A DNA stretch of 5,448 nucleotides, taken from positions 1 through 5,448 of the forward strand of contig JAIOQD010000215.1 in NCBI GenBank assembly GCA_021413595.1. Reading direction: 5' to 3'. The number at the start of each line of letters is the position of its first letter. The first letter of the stretch is position 1. Positions 1 to 5,448 of this stretch are shown one piece after another. Origin of the DNA: Bacteroidota bacterium. GTDB lineage: Bacteria; Bacteroidota; Bacteroidia; 2-12-FULL-35-15. The notes under the pieces are model-generated. The model did not search any database. It saw nothing but the letters and a program-made list of their open reading frames with translations, and had not been told where the DNA came from. The position numbers and the translations under genes are program-made.

Positions 1-1
1 A

Positions 2-1858
2 AATGCACAAACCATGACCCCCGAAATGCTACTGCAATTGGGTAAACTGAGCACAAATGGTATCACAAAAGATGGCAAGTCCATTGTTTACAGTGTTCGC
101 AAGTACAGTGTAGCTGAGGATAAGGCATCAACAAAAAAATACATTATCCCCATTTCAGGAGGAGATCCAAAAGAAATTGAAAGTACAGAAGGCCTTTTAG
201 TGAACGATCGCATTTCATCTGATGGAAAATATAGCATTTCCAGCAATGAAGTGAAGGTGAAAAATATTTATGGAAAAGATGTATATCCTCAGTTCAAAAA
301 TTCGGATGTAATGATATACGATAATCTTAATTACCGCCACTGGGACACTTGGGAAGATGGTTCGTTCGGACACGTGTTTTTAAATACCCTAAAGGATAAA
401 AAAATTATAGACAGTATTGATATCATGCCGAATGAGGCATTCGACTGTCCGCAAAAACCATTTGGTGGTGATGAAGACCTTATCTGGAGCCCTGACGGGA
501 AACAAATACTGTATGTTACAAAAAAGAAATTCGGTAAGGACTATGCATTGAGCACCAATACTGATATCTATTCCTATTCTGTTGAAACCGGTAAAACAGT
601 TAATTTAACAGCTGGTATGGAAGGGTATGATATGAAACCGGCTTATTCATCAAAAGGAGATCTGGGTTTTTTAAGCATGAAAACCGATGGTTACGAATCG
701 GATAAAAACGACATAATAGTGGATAACGGAACCGTTAAATTAAACCTCACAAAAGGTTGGGATGGAACTGTTGATGATTTCAAATGGAGCACCGATGGTA
801 CAAAAGTATTCTTTACAGCAGCAACTGATGGTACCGTTCAGCTTTTTGTTGTTGATTATCCGGGTAATTCAAAAAAATTACCGGTTGTTAAACAGATCAC
901 CAAAGGAGATTTTGATGTTCGAGGAATAGTGGGGCAGGCAGGAAATACAATGGTGGTGGAGATCACTGACATGAATCATGCAGCAGAAATTTACGCAGCA
1001 GACATAACAACAGGCCAAACAAAACAACTTACGCATATAAATGATGCCACATACAAGTCAATTACACTTGGTAAAATTGAAAAACGTTTTTTAACAGCTA
1101 CTGACGGACTGCCATTAATGGTATGGGTAATTTACCCCCCTAATTTTGACCCCACAAAAAAATATCCAACCATACTTTATTGCCAGGGTGGACCGCAATC
1201 TCCTTTAACACAATTTTATTCGTATCGTTGGAATTTTCAGCTGATGGCAGCTAATGGTTATATCGTAGTAGCGCCCAACCGCAGAGGGATGCCCGGCCAC
1301 GGAGTAAAATGGAATGAGCAGATCAGCCGTGATTATGGTGGACAGAATATGAAGGACTATTTAATTTCCATTGACGAATTATCAAAAGAGCCTTACGTTG
1401 ATAAAACAAGATTGGGCTGTGTTGGTGCAAGTTATGGCGGGTATTCGGTTTATTTTTTAGCCGGAATACATGAAAAACGCTTCAAAACGTTTATTGCACA
1501 CGATGGTATTTTTGATTGGAAAAGTATGTATGGAACTACGGAAGAGCTCTTTTTTGTAAATCAGGATCTGGGTGGACCATATTGGGAAAAAGATAATGTT
1601 GCGGCACAAAAGAGTTGCAATGAATTTAATCCGATCAATTTTGTAAAAAAATGGAACACCCCCATGTTGATCATCCAGGGAGGCAAAGATTACAGAGTAC
1701 CTATTGAACAAGGATTAGGAGCATTTCAGGCAGCTCAATTATTAGGAATAAAAAGTAAATTGCTTTATTTCCCTAATGAAAATCATTGGGTGTTGAAAGA
1801 TCACAATGGACTTGTTTGGCAACATGAATTTTATAAATGGCTGAAAGAAACGATGTAA
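2..1858 (+). CDS. S9 family serine peptidase (DPP5 / acylaminoacyl-peptidase-like), 5' end cut by window edge
   Basis: Likely an exported peptidase removing dipeptides or acylated residues from peptides in the periplasm. Numbering from the ATG at 14, residues 1 to about 350 form a beta-propeller with TolB-like WSPDGK (158-163) and WSTDGT (258-263) blade motifs. From about 354 an alpha/beta-hydrolase domain follows, with CQGGPQ (390-395, oxyanion region), NRRGMPGHG (422-430) and the nucleophile motif GASYGG with Ser473. The triad is completed by Asp559 (GGKDYRVP) and His591 (NENHWV). All catalytic residues are present. The frame stays open to the window edge and reads N-A-Q-T before that ATG; Ala-Gln is a typical Bacteroidota signal-peptidase I junction. 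I therefore infer that the true start and signal peptide lie upstream and that the ATG at 14 is internal. Exact substrate class within S9 cannot be fixed by eye. It converges on the transporter gene; no clear terminator hairpin follows, only a short T run. Confidence 0.9.
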   Translation, partial: NAQTMTPEMLLQLGKLSTNGITKDGKSIVYSVRKYSVAEDKASTKKYIIPISGGDPKEIESTEGLLVNDRISSDGKYSISSNEVKVKNIYGKDVYPQFKNSDVMIYDNLNYRHWDTWEDGSFGHVFLNTLKDKKIIDSIDIMPNEAFDCPQKPFGGDEDLIWSPDGKQILYVTKKKFGKDYALSTNTDIYSYSVETGKTVNLTAGMEGYDMKPAYSSKGDLGFLSMKTDGYESDKNDIIVDNGTVKLNLTKGWDGTVDDFKWSTDGTKVFFTAATDGTVQLFVVDYPGNSKKLPVVKQITKGDFDVRGIVGQAGNTMVVEITDMNHAAEIYAADITTGQTKQLTHINDATYKSITLGKIEKRFLTATDGLPLMVWVIYPPNFDPTKKYPTILYCQGGPQSPLTQFYSYRWNFQLMAANGYIVVAPNRRGMPGHGVKWNEQISRDYGGQNMKDYLISIDELSKEPYVDKTRLGCVGASYGGYSVYFLAGIHEKRFKTFIAHDGIFDWKSMYGTTEELFFVNQDLGGPYWEKDNVAAQKSCNEFNPINFVKKWNTPMLIIQGGKDYRVPIEQGLGAFQAAQLLGIKSKLLYFPNENHWVLKDHNGLVWQHEFYKWLKETM

Positions 1859-1873
1859 TTTTTTGATATGCAA

Positions 1874-1899
1874 GGTCTTCAACTAGCCTCAGACTGACA
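1874..1899 (-). repeat. Decayed intergenic repeat, copy A (GAGCTTRTCGA family)
   Basis: The + strand begins GGTCTTC and ends CTCAGACTGACA. This is a degenerate form of an intergenic repeat whose intact form, as I know it from other bacterial genomes, runs CTTCGACAAGCTCAGACTG. The centre carries substitutions and at least one inserted base. The core is compared with copies at 2027-2074, 3584-3648 and 5184-5255. No partner arm is obvious close by. Confidence 0.5.
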
Positions 1900-1970
1900 G
1901 CGCGTGGTCATATTAAGTAAAGCCTATACTACCATTGTTTATTAATCGAACTCAGGTTTTTACTAAGTAT

Positions 1971-1988
1971 TGGTATTATCATTTGATT
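1971..1988 (+). repeat. 18-bp direct repeat, first copy
   Basis: TGGTATTATCATTTGATT here recurs at 2112-2129 as TGGTATTACCATTTGATT, 17 of 18 bases identical, 141 bp apart. The flanks differ. The second copy sits within a palindrome whose left arm is not conserved in this copy. Confidence 0.6.
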
Positions 1989-2026
1989 ACGTCATTTTAT
2001 ATTGCTTTTTTTGAAAAAAATTACCC

Positions 2027-2074
2027 GCTCGAAATGAACGCGTGCATGGTCTTGTAGAGTTTGTCGAGAAAATT
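2027..2074 (+). repeat. Decayed intergenic repeat, copy B
   Basis: GCTCGAAATG (2027-2036) and AGTTTGTCGAGAA (2058-2070) match, in the same order and similar spacing, the complement of the better-preserved element at 3584-3648, which reads GCTCGAAATGG and then AGCTTATCGAGAA. The two halves no longer pair well with each other, so this is a degenerated copy of the same family. Confidence 0.5.
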
Positions 2075-2170
2075 GGCAGTCTTAAAAATTTGACTAACTT
2101 ATATTTACAAATGGTATTACCATTTGATTGGAGCTTAAACAACAAAGCCAATGAGTCTGCTAATCAATAA
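2042..2170 (+). pseudogene. Possible remnant of a leucine-rich-repeat protein gene
   Basis: A reading frame open from about 2015 to the TAA at 2168-2170 includes IGSLKNLTNLYLQ, encoded at 2072-2110. This fits the LRR pattern LxxLxxLxL and resembles the IG(S/N)L.NL..L.L units of Bacteroidota LRR proteins. The rest of the frame does not continue the repeat period, there is no ATG before the motif (only GTG at 2042), and the upstream part overlaps repeat copy B. If real it is a short relic of a destroyed gene. The AT-rich sequence makes leucine codons common, so coincidence is possible. Confidence 0.25.
2108..2126. repeat. Perfect 19-bp palindrome (9-bp arms, 1-bp centre)
   Basis: CAAATGGTA-T-TACCATTTG reads as two perfect 9-base inverted arms around one central T, the geometry of a dimeric regulator operator. 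It lies 70 bp beyond the transporter stop codon in a convergent gap, where no promoter is expected, so an operator role is not supported by position. Its right half belongs to the 18-bp direct repeat (2112-2129). Confidence 0.6.
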
Positions 2171-2209
2171 TCCTATGGAGGATATGCCATTTAGCTTATG
2201 TAATGGCAT
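2170..2209 (-). terminator. Tandem hairpins at the end of the EamA gene (possible terminator)
   Basis: One hairpin has 8-bp perfect arms ATGCCATT (2184-2191) and AATGGCAT (2202-2209) around a 10-base loop that contains the transporter stop codon. A second, ATCCT/AGGAT (2170-2174 and 2179-2183) with a 4-base loop, directly abuts it. On the transcript of the minus strand no U-run follows, so this is not a standard intrinsic terminator. It may instead cap the 3' end of the mRNA. Confidence 0.35.
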
Positions 2210-3128
2210 TCTCTGCACTTGGGAGGGCTGTGCTCGTTTTGTTTTTTTTAAATGGCCAGCTCACCAAATAAACACCAATAATGATAAGTACGCCTGAAAT
2301 AATTTTTCGCACATCCAGTTCATCATTATGATAATAGTACACAGCAATAAGGGTTGCCAAAAACGGTTGTAGATAAATATAGATGCTCACCACAGCCGGG
2401 CTTAATGCACGCAAAGCATAGGTATTTAAAACGTAGGCAAAAAAAGTAGTTGCTACTACAACAAAAACTATATCCCACAAAATGTTTGAAGGCATTGCCA
2501 CCCAATCTACTTGTTTGAATTCAGCAAATCCGAATGGCAACACGTAAATGAATCCAAATAAAAACACCCATTTTACAATAGTAAATGTATTATACTTTTT
2601 CATTAACGGCTTTACCAAAATGATGTAAAACGCCCAAGACACGGAGTTGATCAATATCATTATATCCCCAGTAATCGTTTCGGAACCAAAAGAAAATGTT
2701 TTATTAAAAAGCAAGAGTAACAAAGCCCCTCCAACACCAATAGTGATGCCGGCAATTTTACTGATCGAAATTTTTTCTTTTAGTACAATAGCTGCGATCA
2801 GCAATACTACAATGGGATTGGATACCATAATAATGGAAGCGTTGATAGGGCTCGTTAAACTTAAACCTTTTAAAAAAAATAATTGGTTCACAGCCACCCC
2901 ACAAACAGCAAGCAGAGCAATACGAGGCAAATCTTTTTTGTCAATTTTTTCTTTGATGAACAGAGCGCTTACTATCCAAAATAATATTAATGCTCCACCA
3001 ACACGCATCATCACAAAAGCAAATGGCTGAACATAAGCAGGCATCACTTCTTTAGCGATAGAATAATTGGCACCATAAATAATATTTACAGTTAATAATG
3101 CTAAATGTGCCTGAATGACTTTGTTCAT
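2196..3128 (-). CDS. EamA/DMT-family transporter (ten-helix metabolite exporter)
   Basis: This 310-residue inner-membrane protein belongs to the drug/metabolite transporter superfamily, whose members export amino acids, nucleosides or other small metabolites; the substrate cannot be read from sequence. It has the usual family length and about ten hydrophobic segments, roughly at 7-24, 35-56, 69-88, 94-116, 124-141, 153-174, 184-202, 215-236, 243-264 and 275-292. These form two EamA halves (about 8-140 and 155-290). The conserved LKEKIS..KIAG.TIGVGG stretch (116-134) ends the first half, and LQPFLATLIAV with ISGVLIIIGVYLV marks the second. Positive residues after helix 2 and at the C-terminus fit cytoplasmic loops. 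The ATG at 3126-3128 is preceded by a purine-rich stretch including GGGGAGAGG and, further up, AGGAGG, stronger than at other genes here. It begins 38 bases after the ArsC/Spx-like gene on the same strand, suggesting co-transcription. Confidence 0.93.
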   Translation of the reverse strand: MNKVIQAHLALLTVNIIYGANYSIAKEVMPAYVQPFAFVMMRVGGALILFWIVSALFIKEKIDKKDLPRIALLAVCGVAVNQLFFLKGLSLTSPINASIIMVSNPIVVLLIAAIVLKEKISISKIAGITIGVGGALLLLLFNKTFSFGSETITGDIMILINSVSWAFYIILVKPLMKKYNTFTIVKWVFLFGFIYVLPFGFAEFKQVDWVAMPSNILWDIVFVVVATTFFAYVLNTYALRALSPAVVSIYIYLQPFLATLIAVYYYHNDELDVRKIISGVLIIIGVYLVSWPFKKNKTSTALPSAENAIT

Positions 3129-3166
3129 GTGCCTCTCCCCTATCCCTCCTAATTACGATGCTAGGT

Positions 3167-3517
3167 TTATAATTCTGTCTTGGCTGCTGCAGTAGTGCTT
3201 TTAGAATTCCCAACAAATATTTTATTGCCGATAATAATTACGGGGCGTTTTAAAAAGGTGTATTCCTGTAGAATATATTTTTTGTAATCTTCTTCTATTA
3301 ATTGTTTTTTATCGAGCTCTAAAGCTCTGTATTTAAGGGCAACGCGACTGAACAAAGCTTCGTAGCTTCCGACCATTTTTTTCATTTCTGCCAATTGTGC
3401 CGCTGTAATTTTTTCGTTTTTTATATCCTGAAAATCAAACTTCTTATCTTTTAATTCCAGTTCATTAATTATTCTAACACACGTGGAACAAGAGCTTAGG
3501 TAATATATCTTTTGCAT
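3167..3517 (-). CDS. ArsC/Spx-like thioredoxin-fold protein (arsenate reductase family)
   Basis: A 116-residue protein of the ArsC/Spx/YffB family, normal length for it. The N-terminus carries YYLSSCSTC, so Cys10 and Cys13 form a CxxC pair as in Spx, at the place of the single ArsC nucleophile cysteine. Arg58 (FSRVALKYR) and Arg91 in LKRPVIIIGNKIFVGN line up with the first two ArsC catalytic arginines (Arg60 and Arg94 in the E. coli plasmid enzyme). The third, Arg107, has no counterpart: the segment reads VGNSK. I infer a redox or regulatory role more likely than arsenate reduction, and no arsenic genes (arsR, arsB, acr3) lie nearby. Start is the ATG at 3515-3517; its leader is AT-rich with no Shine-Dalgarno site and I see no clear promoter. 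It is followed closely by the EamA gene, probably in one transcript. Confidence 0.88.
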   Translation of the reverse strand: MQKIYYLSSCSTCVRIINELELKDKKFDFQDIKNEKITAAQLAEMKKMVGSYEALFSRVALKYRALELDKKQLIEEDYKKYILQEYTFLKRPVIIIGNKIFVGNSKSTTAAAKTEL

Positions 3518-3583
3518 TATTTATATTTTGGGTAAGGATAACGAATCGATAGTAACCTTAATATAATTTGTTATGGTGATCCG

Positions 3584-3648
3584 CACAATTCTCGATAAGC
3601 TACCATTGACTCTGCGGACAGCCATTTCGAGCTTATCGAGAAATTGTG
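3584..3648 (-). repeat. Intergenic repeat copy C forming a long hairpin
   Basis: Arms TTCTCGATAAGCT (3589-3601) and AGCTTATCGAGAA (3630-3642) are perfect 13-base inverted repeats. Pairing continues as ACAA with TTGT across one bulged A at 3643, giving about 17-18 base pairs around a 28-base loop. The loop contains GCCATTTCG, so the minus strand reads GCTCGAAATGGC after the arm, the same arrangement as copy B. It lies between the pyruvate kinase stop and the ArsC/Spx-like start. No T-run follows on either strand, so I read it as a REP-like repeat rather than a standard terminator, though it could still slow polymerase or protect the pyk mRNA. Confidence 0.7.
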
Positions 3649-3673
3649 TGCAAGCATTTAACAGATCTGTTTC

Positions 3674-3697
3674 GTTAAAATTACAAAACATTTTAAC
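3674..3697 (-). terminator. AT-rich hairpin just after pyruvate kinase (weak terminator candidate)
   Basis: GTTAAAAT (3674-3681) and ATTTTAAC (3690-3697) are perfect 8-base arms around an 8-base loop, starting 14 bases past the pyk stop codon. The stem has only two G-C pairs (one at each strand end counts as a single outer pair) and no U-run follows on the minus-strand transcript, so its strength as a terminator is doubtful. Confidence 0.25.
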
Positions 3698-3711
3698 TCC
3701 TTTCGTGAACC

Positions 3712-5145
3712 TTATTCTACAACACTAAGTTTAACCATATTTGATCTTCCTTTTTCACTTAAAGGTACACTTGCAATGTTGATTATAAAATCCTTTGACT
3801 GCACGAATCCCGTCTTTTTCAAAATAAATTTAATATCGGCAATAGTATGATCAGTGCTAATGTCTTTATCATAATAGAACCCTTTAACGCCCCACACCAA
3901 GCTTAAAGTAGTAAGGATGTGGTAATTGTCGGTAAACACAAAAATATCGGCTTTAGGGCGATGGCTGGCCAATTTAAAAGCAGTATAACCCGAATGTGTC
4001 ATTGTTATTATAGCTGCTGCTTTTGTACGTTGCGCCATTTTTGCTGCCGTATAACAAATAGAATCTGAAATAAAACGATCGTTATGTATATTTACTTCAG
4101 GTGCTGCGTTATCGCGATTATAAATAAGACTTTGTTTTTCTACGTGTTCAATAATTTTTGTCATTGCTTCTACCACCTTTGCAGGATGATTCCCTACCGA
4201 TGTTTCTGCGCTTAACATTACCGCATCTGCACCATCCATAACACTATTGGCAACATCATTAACTTCGGCACGTGATGGGCTGATATTTGTGATCATGCTC
4301 TCCATCATTTGAGTAGCAATGATAACAGGTTTGGACTCCTCCAAACATTTACGCACCAGCATTTTCTGAATAACAGGCACTTCCTGCATCGGCACCTCCA
4401 CACCCAGGTCGCCCCGTGCAACCATTATAGCATCTGTTTCTTTAATGATATTATCTATATCTAAAATCGCTTCGGGCTTCTCAATTTTTGCTACTACCTT
4501 AGTTCTTACGTTGTGATCAAATTTTTGGATCAGATATTTTAACTCAATAATATCTGCAGCCGAGCGAACAAATGAAAGCCCCACCCAGTCTACGTTTTGT
4601 ATTAAAGCAAAATTCAGATCTTCCAAATCCTTTGTTGTTAAACAAGGTAATGAGATTTTGGTGTTAGGAAGATTTACTCCTTTTTTTGAAGATAAAATTC
4701 CACCATGACTAATTACAGCTTTTACCTCATCTTTACCATTCGTTTCTAAAACAGTTAATAATAATTTACCATCATCTATTAAAATATTTTCACCGGCTTT
4801 TACATCCTTAGGAAATTGAGGATAAGTAATGTAAACCCGCTCTACTGTACCAACACACTCAACAGTGGTGATGATAATTTCTTTCCCTGCAACTAATTCT
4901 ATACCGTTATTTTCAACAACCCCAATACGTAATTTAGGCCCTTGCAAGTCGGCCAATATCGCAGCGTGTGCCCCCAATTTCTTATTGGCAGCACGTATGT
5001 TTTTTATTTGTTCCAAAACATTTTCATGCGAACCATGCGAAAAGTTAATACGACATACATTTGCCCCTGCCAATATCATTCCTTCAATCACTTCGGCCGA
5101 AGAAGAGGCCGGACCAAGGGTAACTACAATTTTTGTTCTTTTCAT
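3712..5145 (-). CDS. pyk: Pyruvate kinase, K+-independent signature
   Basis: Transfers phosphate from phosphoenolpyruvate to ADP, making pyruvate and ATP in the cytoplasm, the last step of glycolysis. At 477 residues it is full length for the family. Visible motifs in order: KIVVTLGPAS (5-14); CRINFSHGS (31-39) with the substrate-binding Arg32; DLQGPKLRIG (66-75); the B domain lid at about 76-160; KIEKPE (220-225) with catalytic Lys220 and metal-binding Glu222; MVARGDLGVE (241-250) with Asp246; ATQMMESM (278-285), SRAEVNDVANSVMDGADAVMLSAET, and a C-terminal domain from about 350. Leu67, Gln68, Lys71 and Ile74 are the residues of the K+-independent class. The ATG at 5143-5145 opens directly into the family's conserved N-terminus; its A-rich leader has no Shine-Dalgarno site. 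The IPExxxVDY-like gene lies 177 bp upstream on the same strand, a neighbourhood common in Bacteroidota. Confidence 0.97.
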   Translation of the reverse strand: MKRTKIVVTLGPASSSAEVIEGMILAGANVCRINFSHGSHENVLEQIKNIRAANKKLGAHAAILADLQGPKLRIGVVENNGIELVAGKEIIITTVECVGTVERVYITYPQFPKDVKAGENILIDDGKLLLTVLETNGKDEVKAVISHGGILSSKKGVNLPNTKISLPCLTTKDLEDLNFALIQNVDWVGLSFVRSAADIIELKYLIQKFDHNVRTKVVAKIEKPEAILDIDNIIKETDAIMVARGDLGVEVPMQEVPVIQKMLVRKCLEESKPVIIATQMMESMITNISPSRAEVNDVANSVMDGADAVMLSAETSVGNHPAKVVEAMTKIIEHVEKQSLIYNRDNAAPEVNIHNDRFISDSICYTAAKMAQRTKAAAIITMTHSGYTAFKLASHRPKADIFVFTDNYHILTTLSLVWGVKGFYYDKDISTDHTIADIKFILKKTGFVQSKDFIINIASVPLSEKGRSNMVKLSVVE

Positions 5146-5163
5146 TTAGTTTTGTTATTATTT

Positions 5164-5171
5164 CAAATTAA
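5164..5171 (-). promoter_or_regulatory. Candidate -7 element for pyk (weak)
   Basis: The minus strand reads TTAATTTG here, one base off the Bacteroidota -7 consensus TAnnTTTG. It ends 18 bases before the pyk ATG, which would leave a leader of about 12 bases. TTGACA lies a little upstream (complement of 5182-5187), but spacing to a -33 element is not convincing. In an AT-rich gap such a match arises easily. Confidence 0.2.
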
Positions 5172-5183
5172 ATTCAGTTGAAT

Positions 5184-5255
5184 GTCAATGCTGAGCGAAC
5201 AATGCAGCTTAGTTAAGGAAAACATCAACCCACAGTCTTCGACAAGCTCTGACTG
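5184..5255 (-). repeat. Intergenic repeat copy D, paired arms
   Basis: The + strand CTTCGACAAGCTCTGACTG (5237-5255) is a near-intact arm, reading AGAGCTTGTCGAAGACTG on the minus strand. An inverted, decayed partner TGTCAATGCTGAGCGAAC lies at 5184-5201, recalling the TGTCAGTCTGAGC half of the same family. The better arm can also fold on itself (CAGTC 5233-5237 with GACTG 5251-5255). It sits in the gap between the IPExxxVDY-like gene and pyk, partly upstream of any pyk promoter. Confidence 0.55.
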
Positions 5256-5322
5256 AAGCCAAACTATCTTGTTGAAAGCCAAAAAATTTCAGAATTTCTC
5301 TATAACTGACACAATAATATTG

Positions 5323-5448
5323 TTAAAAAATTAAATTCCTTTTCGATTTAAGATCTGCGACATCAACCAAAACAGCCGTAAGTATAAAATCCAGCGTTTT
5401 GATCTTCTCAATCGTTTCTATTATTTCTTTTTTGGTTATTTCTCCCCT
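5323..5448 (-). CDS. C-terminal end of an IPExxxVDY-like family protein (partial)
   Basis: An open frame enters from the right edge and ends at the TAA complementary to 5323-5325, giving the last 41 residues. It begins RGEITKKEIIETIEKIK, continues LDFILTAVLVDVADL and ends KSKRNLIF. The ending closely resembles, from memory, the C-terminus of the Bacteroidota family named IPExxxVDY, which commonly ends in a Val-Asp...Leu-Lys-Ser-Lys-Asn-Asn-Leu-Ile-Phe pattern. That family has no assigned function; its genes typically lie between rnc/fabF and pyk, matching the position here. The naming motif itself would lie outside the window, so the assignment rests on the tail plus context. Confidence 0.7.
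   Translation of the reverse strand, partial: RGEITKKEIIETIEKIKTLDFILTAVLVDVADLKSKRNLIF

Larger units (their letters stand above)
1859..2195. other. Convergent intergenic region, 337 bp
   Basis: This gap lies between the convergent ends of the S9 peptidase and the EamA transporter. No intact gene is visible on either strand. It holds decayed repeat copies (1874-1899 and 2027-2074), a near-identical 18-bp direct repeat (1971-1988 and 2112-2129), a 19-bp palindrome (2108-2126), a T7-G-A7 tract (2006-2020), a possible leucine-rich-repeat remnant (2042-2170) and hairpins next to the transporter stop codon. The mixture suggests a graveyard of degraded insertions rather than a regulatory region, because no gene starts here. 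Confidence 0.7.

Noticed and set aside
1457..1711. Open frame of 84 codons on the - strand
   Set aside because: It is antisense to the catalytic domain of the S9 peptidase, whose motifs are intact on the other strand; no independent support.
2006..2020. T7-G-A7 tract as an intrinsic terminator or small hairpin
   Set aside because: Arms are pure A/T with a one-base centre that cannot form a loop, and it lies about 150 bp past the peptidase stop codon.
2647..3030. Open reading frame of 127 codons on the + strand
   Set aside because: It lies wholly antisense to the EamA transporter, has no recognisable domain, and its composition is what the complement of a hydrophobic membrane protein gives.
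3167..3517. Arsenic-resistance operon
   Set aside because: The ArsC-fold gene lacks the third catalytic arginine, and neither arsR nor an arsenite efflux gene is adjacent. The neighbouring transporter is of the EamA/DMT type, not ArsB or Acr3.
3661..3670. 10-bp palindrome ACAGATCTGT downstream of pyk
   Set aside because: Short perfect palindromes of this size are expected by chance in several kilobases, and it has no nearby gene start to regulate.
4865..5181. Two overlapping + strand open frames opposite the start of pyk
   Set aside because: Both are antisense to the well-conserved pyruvate kinase N-terminus, overlap each other in different frames, and resemble no known family.
5182..5253. 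24-codon + strand frame starting MSMLSEQCSL
   Set aside because: It is made largely of repeat copy D, has no ribosome-binding site and no recognisable similarity.
1874..5255. CRISPR array from the repeated intergenic motif
   Set aside because: Copies are kilobases apart, degenerate, in both orientations and without regular spacers.

Overview
The window looks like a low-GC chromosomal segment from a member of the Bacteroidota. Three things point there: the terminal residues of a gene resembling the Bacteroidota-restricted IPExxxVDY family just upstream of pyruvate kinase, a signal-peptide junction ending in Ala-Gln on an S9 peptidase, and A-rich translation starts mostly lacking Shine-Dalgarno sites. 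I cannot place it below phylum with confidence.

Layout, left to right. (1) 2-1858, + strand: most of an exported S9 family (prolyl oligopeptidase fold) serine peptidase, cut at its 5' end by the window edge. (2) 1859-2195: a convergent intergenic gap holding decayed intergenic-repeat copies, a 19-bp palindrome, a possible leucine-rich-repeat gene remnant and two hairpins at the end of the next gene. (3) 2196-3517, - strand: a likely two-gene unit, an ArsC/Spx-like thioredoxin-fold protein followed after 37 bp by a ten-helix EamA/DMT exporter. (4) 3518-3711: an intergenic gap with a long imperfect hairpin of the same repeat family. (5) 3712-5145, - strand: a complete pyruvate kinase whose sequence signature is that of the K+-independent class. 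(6) 5146-5322: another intergenic gap with a repeat copy and a weak candidate promoter. (7) 5323-5448, - strand: the last 41 codons of the IPExxxVDY-like gene.

Functionally this is mostly housekeeping: peptide degradation in the cell envelope, metabolite export, a small redox-fold protein and the last step of glycolysis. No mobile-element gene, CRISPR array, rRNA or tRNA was seen, and I found no convincing novel multi-gene system. The most distinctive non-coding signal is a repeat with core GAGCTTRTCGA that occurs, in varying states of decay, in each of the three intergenic gaps longer than 150 bp.
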